Source of the DNA: Chloroflexota bacterium
Lineage (GTDB): Bacteria > Chloroflexota > Anaerolineae > 4572-78
Direction: 5' to 3'
Assembly: GCA_024278015.1 (NCBI GenBank)
Contig: JAJRUC010000093.1
Coordinates: 1-5,139, forward strand
DNA length: 5,139 nt
The notes under the pieces are model-generated. The model was not told the origin of the DNA. It did not search any database and saw only the letters and a program-made list of their open reading frames with translations. The translations under genes and the position numbers were made by a program. Each line of letters opens with the position of its first letter. The stretch's first letter is position 1. Below are positions 4,948-5,139 of this stretch, piece after piece.

Positions 4948-5075
4948 AAGTGTCTATCCGTAAATTAATTACGCCGGGTGATGGTCAGGCCAGTTGAGGT
5001 TGAAAACAACCGGATGCGCGCTTTTTACCCCCTCCCCGGCCACCTGTGCCCTTCGGGTATCCCCCTTTCAGGGGG
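4948..5075 (-). repeat. Right copy of the 128-bp inverted repeat
   Basis: Reverse complement of 1-128 at 126 of 128 positions without gaps; the differences are a G/A in the GATGC-CGC stretch near 5018 and a C/T in the loop of the terminal C5/G5 hairpin. Its inner boundary falls inside the OrfB remnant, so the repeat arrived in, or recombined into, the insertion sequence. Beyond 5075 the sequence stays G/C-run rich to the end of the window (5076-5139) with no gene seen; whether it still matches the left flank cannot be judged. Confidence 0.93.
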
Positions 5076-5139
5076 AGGGAATTTCCCCCCTCTGTGAGGG
5101 CGCGAAGCGGTTTCTTCATCAGGGATTAAGGGGGGAACA

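Noticed and set aside
1..5075. The whole window as one composite transposon with 128-bp terminal inverted repeats
   Set aside because: The interior carries tRNA genes and remnants of other elements and no transposase acting on these ends; two inverted copies of a dispersed repeat is the simpler reading.

Overview
The window looks like an accessory, repeat-bounded stretch of a bacterial chromosome. My best guess for the host is Chloroflexota (Anaerolineae/Caldilineae-like). This rests on the secreted protein ending in YLPLILR, a tail I associate with exported proteins of that phylum, and on the formylglycine-generating-enzyme-like (FGE) fold fragment. It is an inference; no rRNA or marker gene is present to settle it.

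Layout, left to right. A 128-bp repeat (1-128) opens the window and recurs inverted at 4948-5075, with only two mismatches and no gaps. Next, on the minus strand, lies a secreted two-part protein of no known function (145-1470, GTG start chosen by a good ribosome binding site). A 262-base spacer with a G9-A-G6 tract and no convincing gene follows. Then, still on the minus strand, a GNAT-family N-acetyltransferase (2062-2688) overlaps by 19 bases a short open frame carrying only the C-terminal part of an FGE/C-type-lectin fold (1733-2080). That part has an unusual run of pyrimidine-ending codons and an Asn-Ile repeat. 2689-2917 holds no gene I can support.

The middle holds a broken tyrosine recombinase (2918-3236, plus strand) reading toward a cluster of three tRNA genes: Phe-GAA, Gln-UUG and Asp-GUC. 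Downstream are two related small helix-turn-helix proteins of the excisionase/MerR type (3928-4137 and 4168-4419), about 57% identical over their shared 61 residues. The first is preceded by four direct repeats spaced 19-20 bp and followed by a clear intrinsic terminator. The integrase remnant, tRNA cluster and excisionase-like genes together suggest the scar of an element once integrated at a tRNA, though no att repeats are visible.

The right end is a decayed IS3-family insertion sequence (4544-4947): its right terminal sequence plus the N-terminal part of the OrfB transposase on the minus strand, with a stop, a frameshift and an internal deletion, cut off by the right copy of the 128-bp repeat. 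The last 64 bases hold G/C-rich sequence with no gene seen. No CRISPR array, reverse transcriptase or complete mobile element is present.
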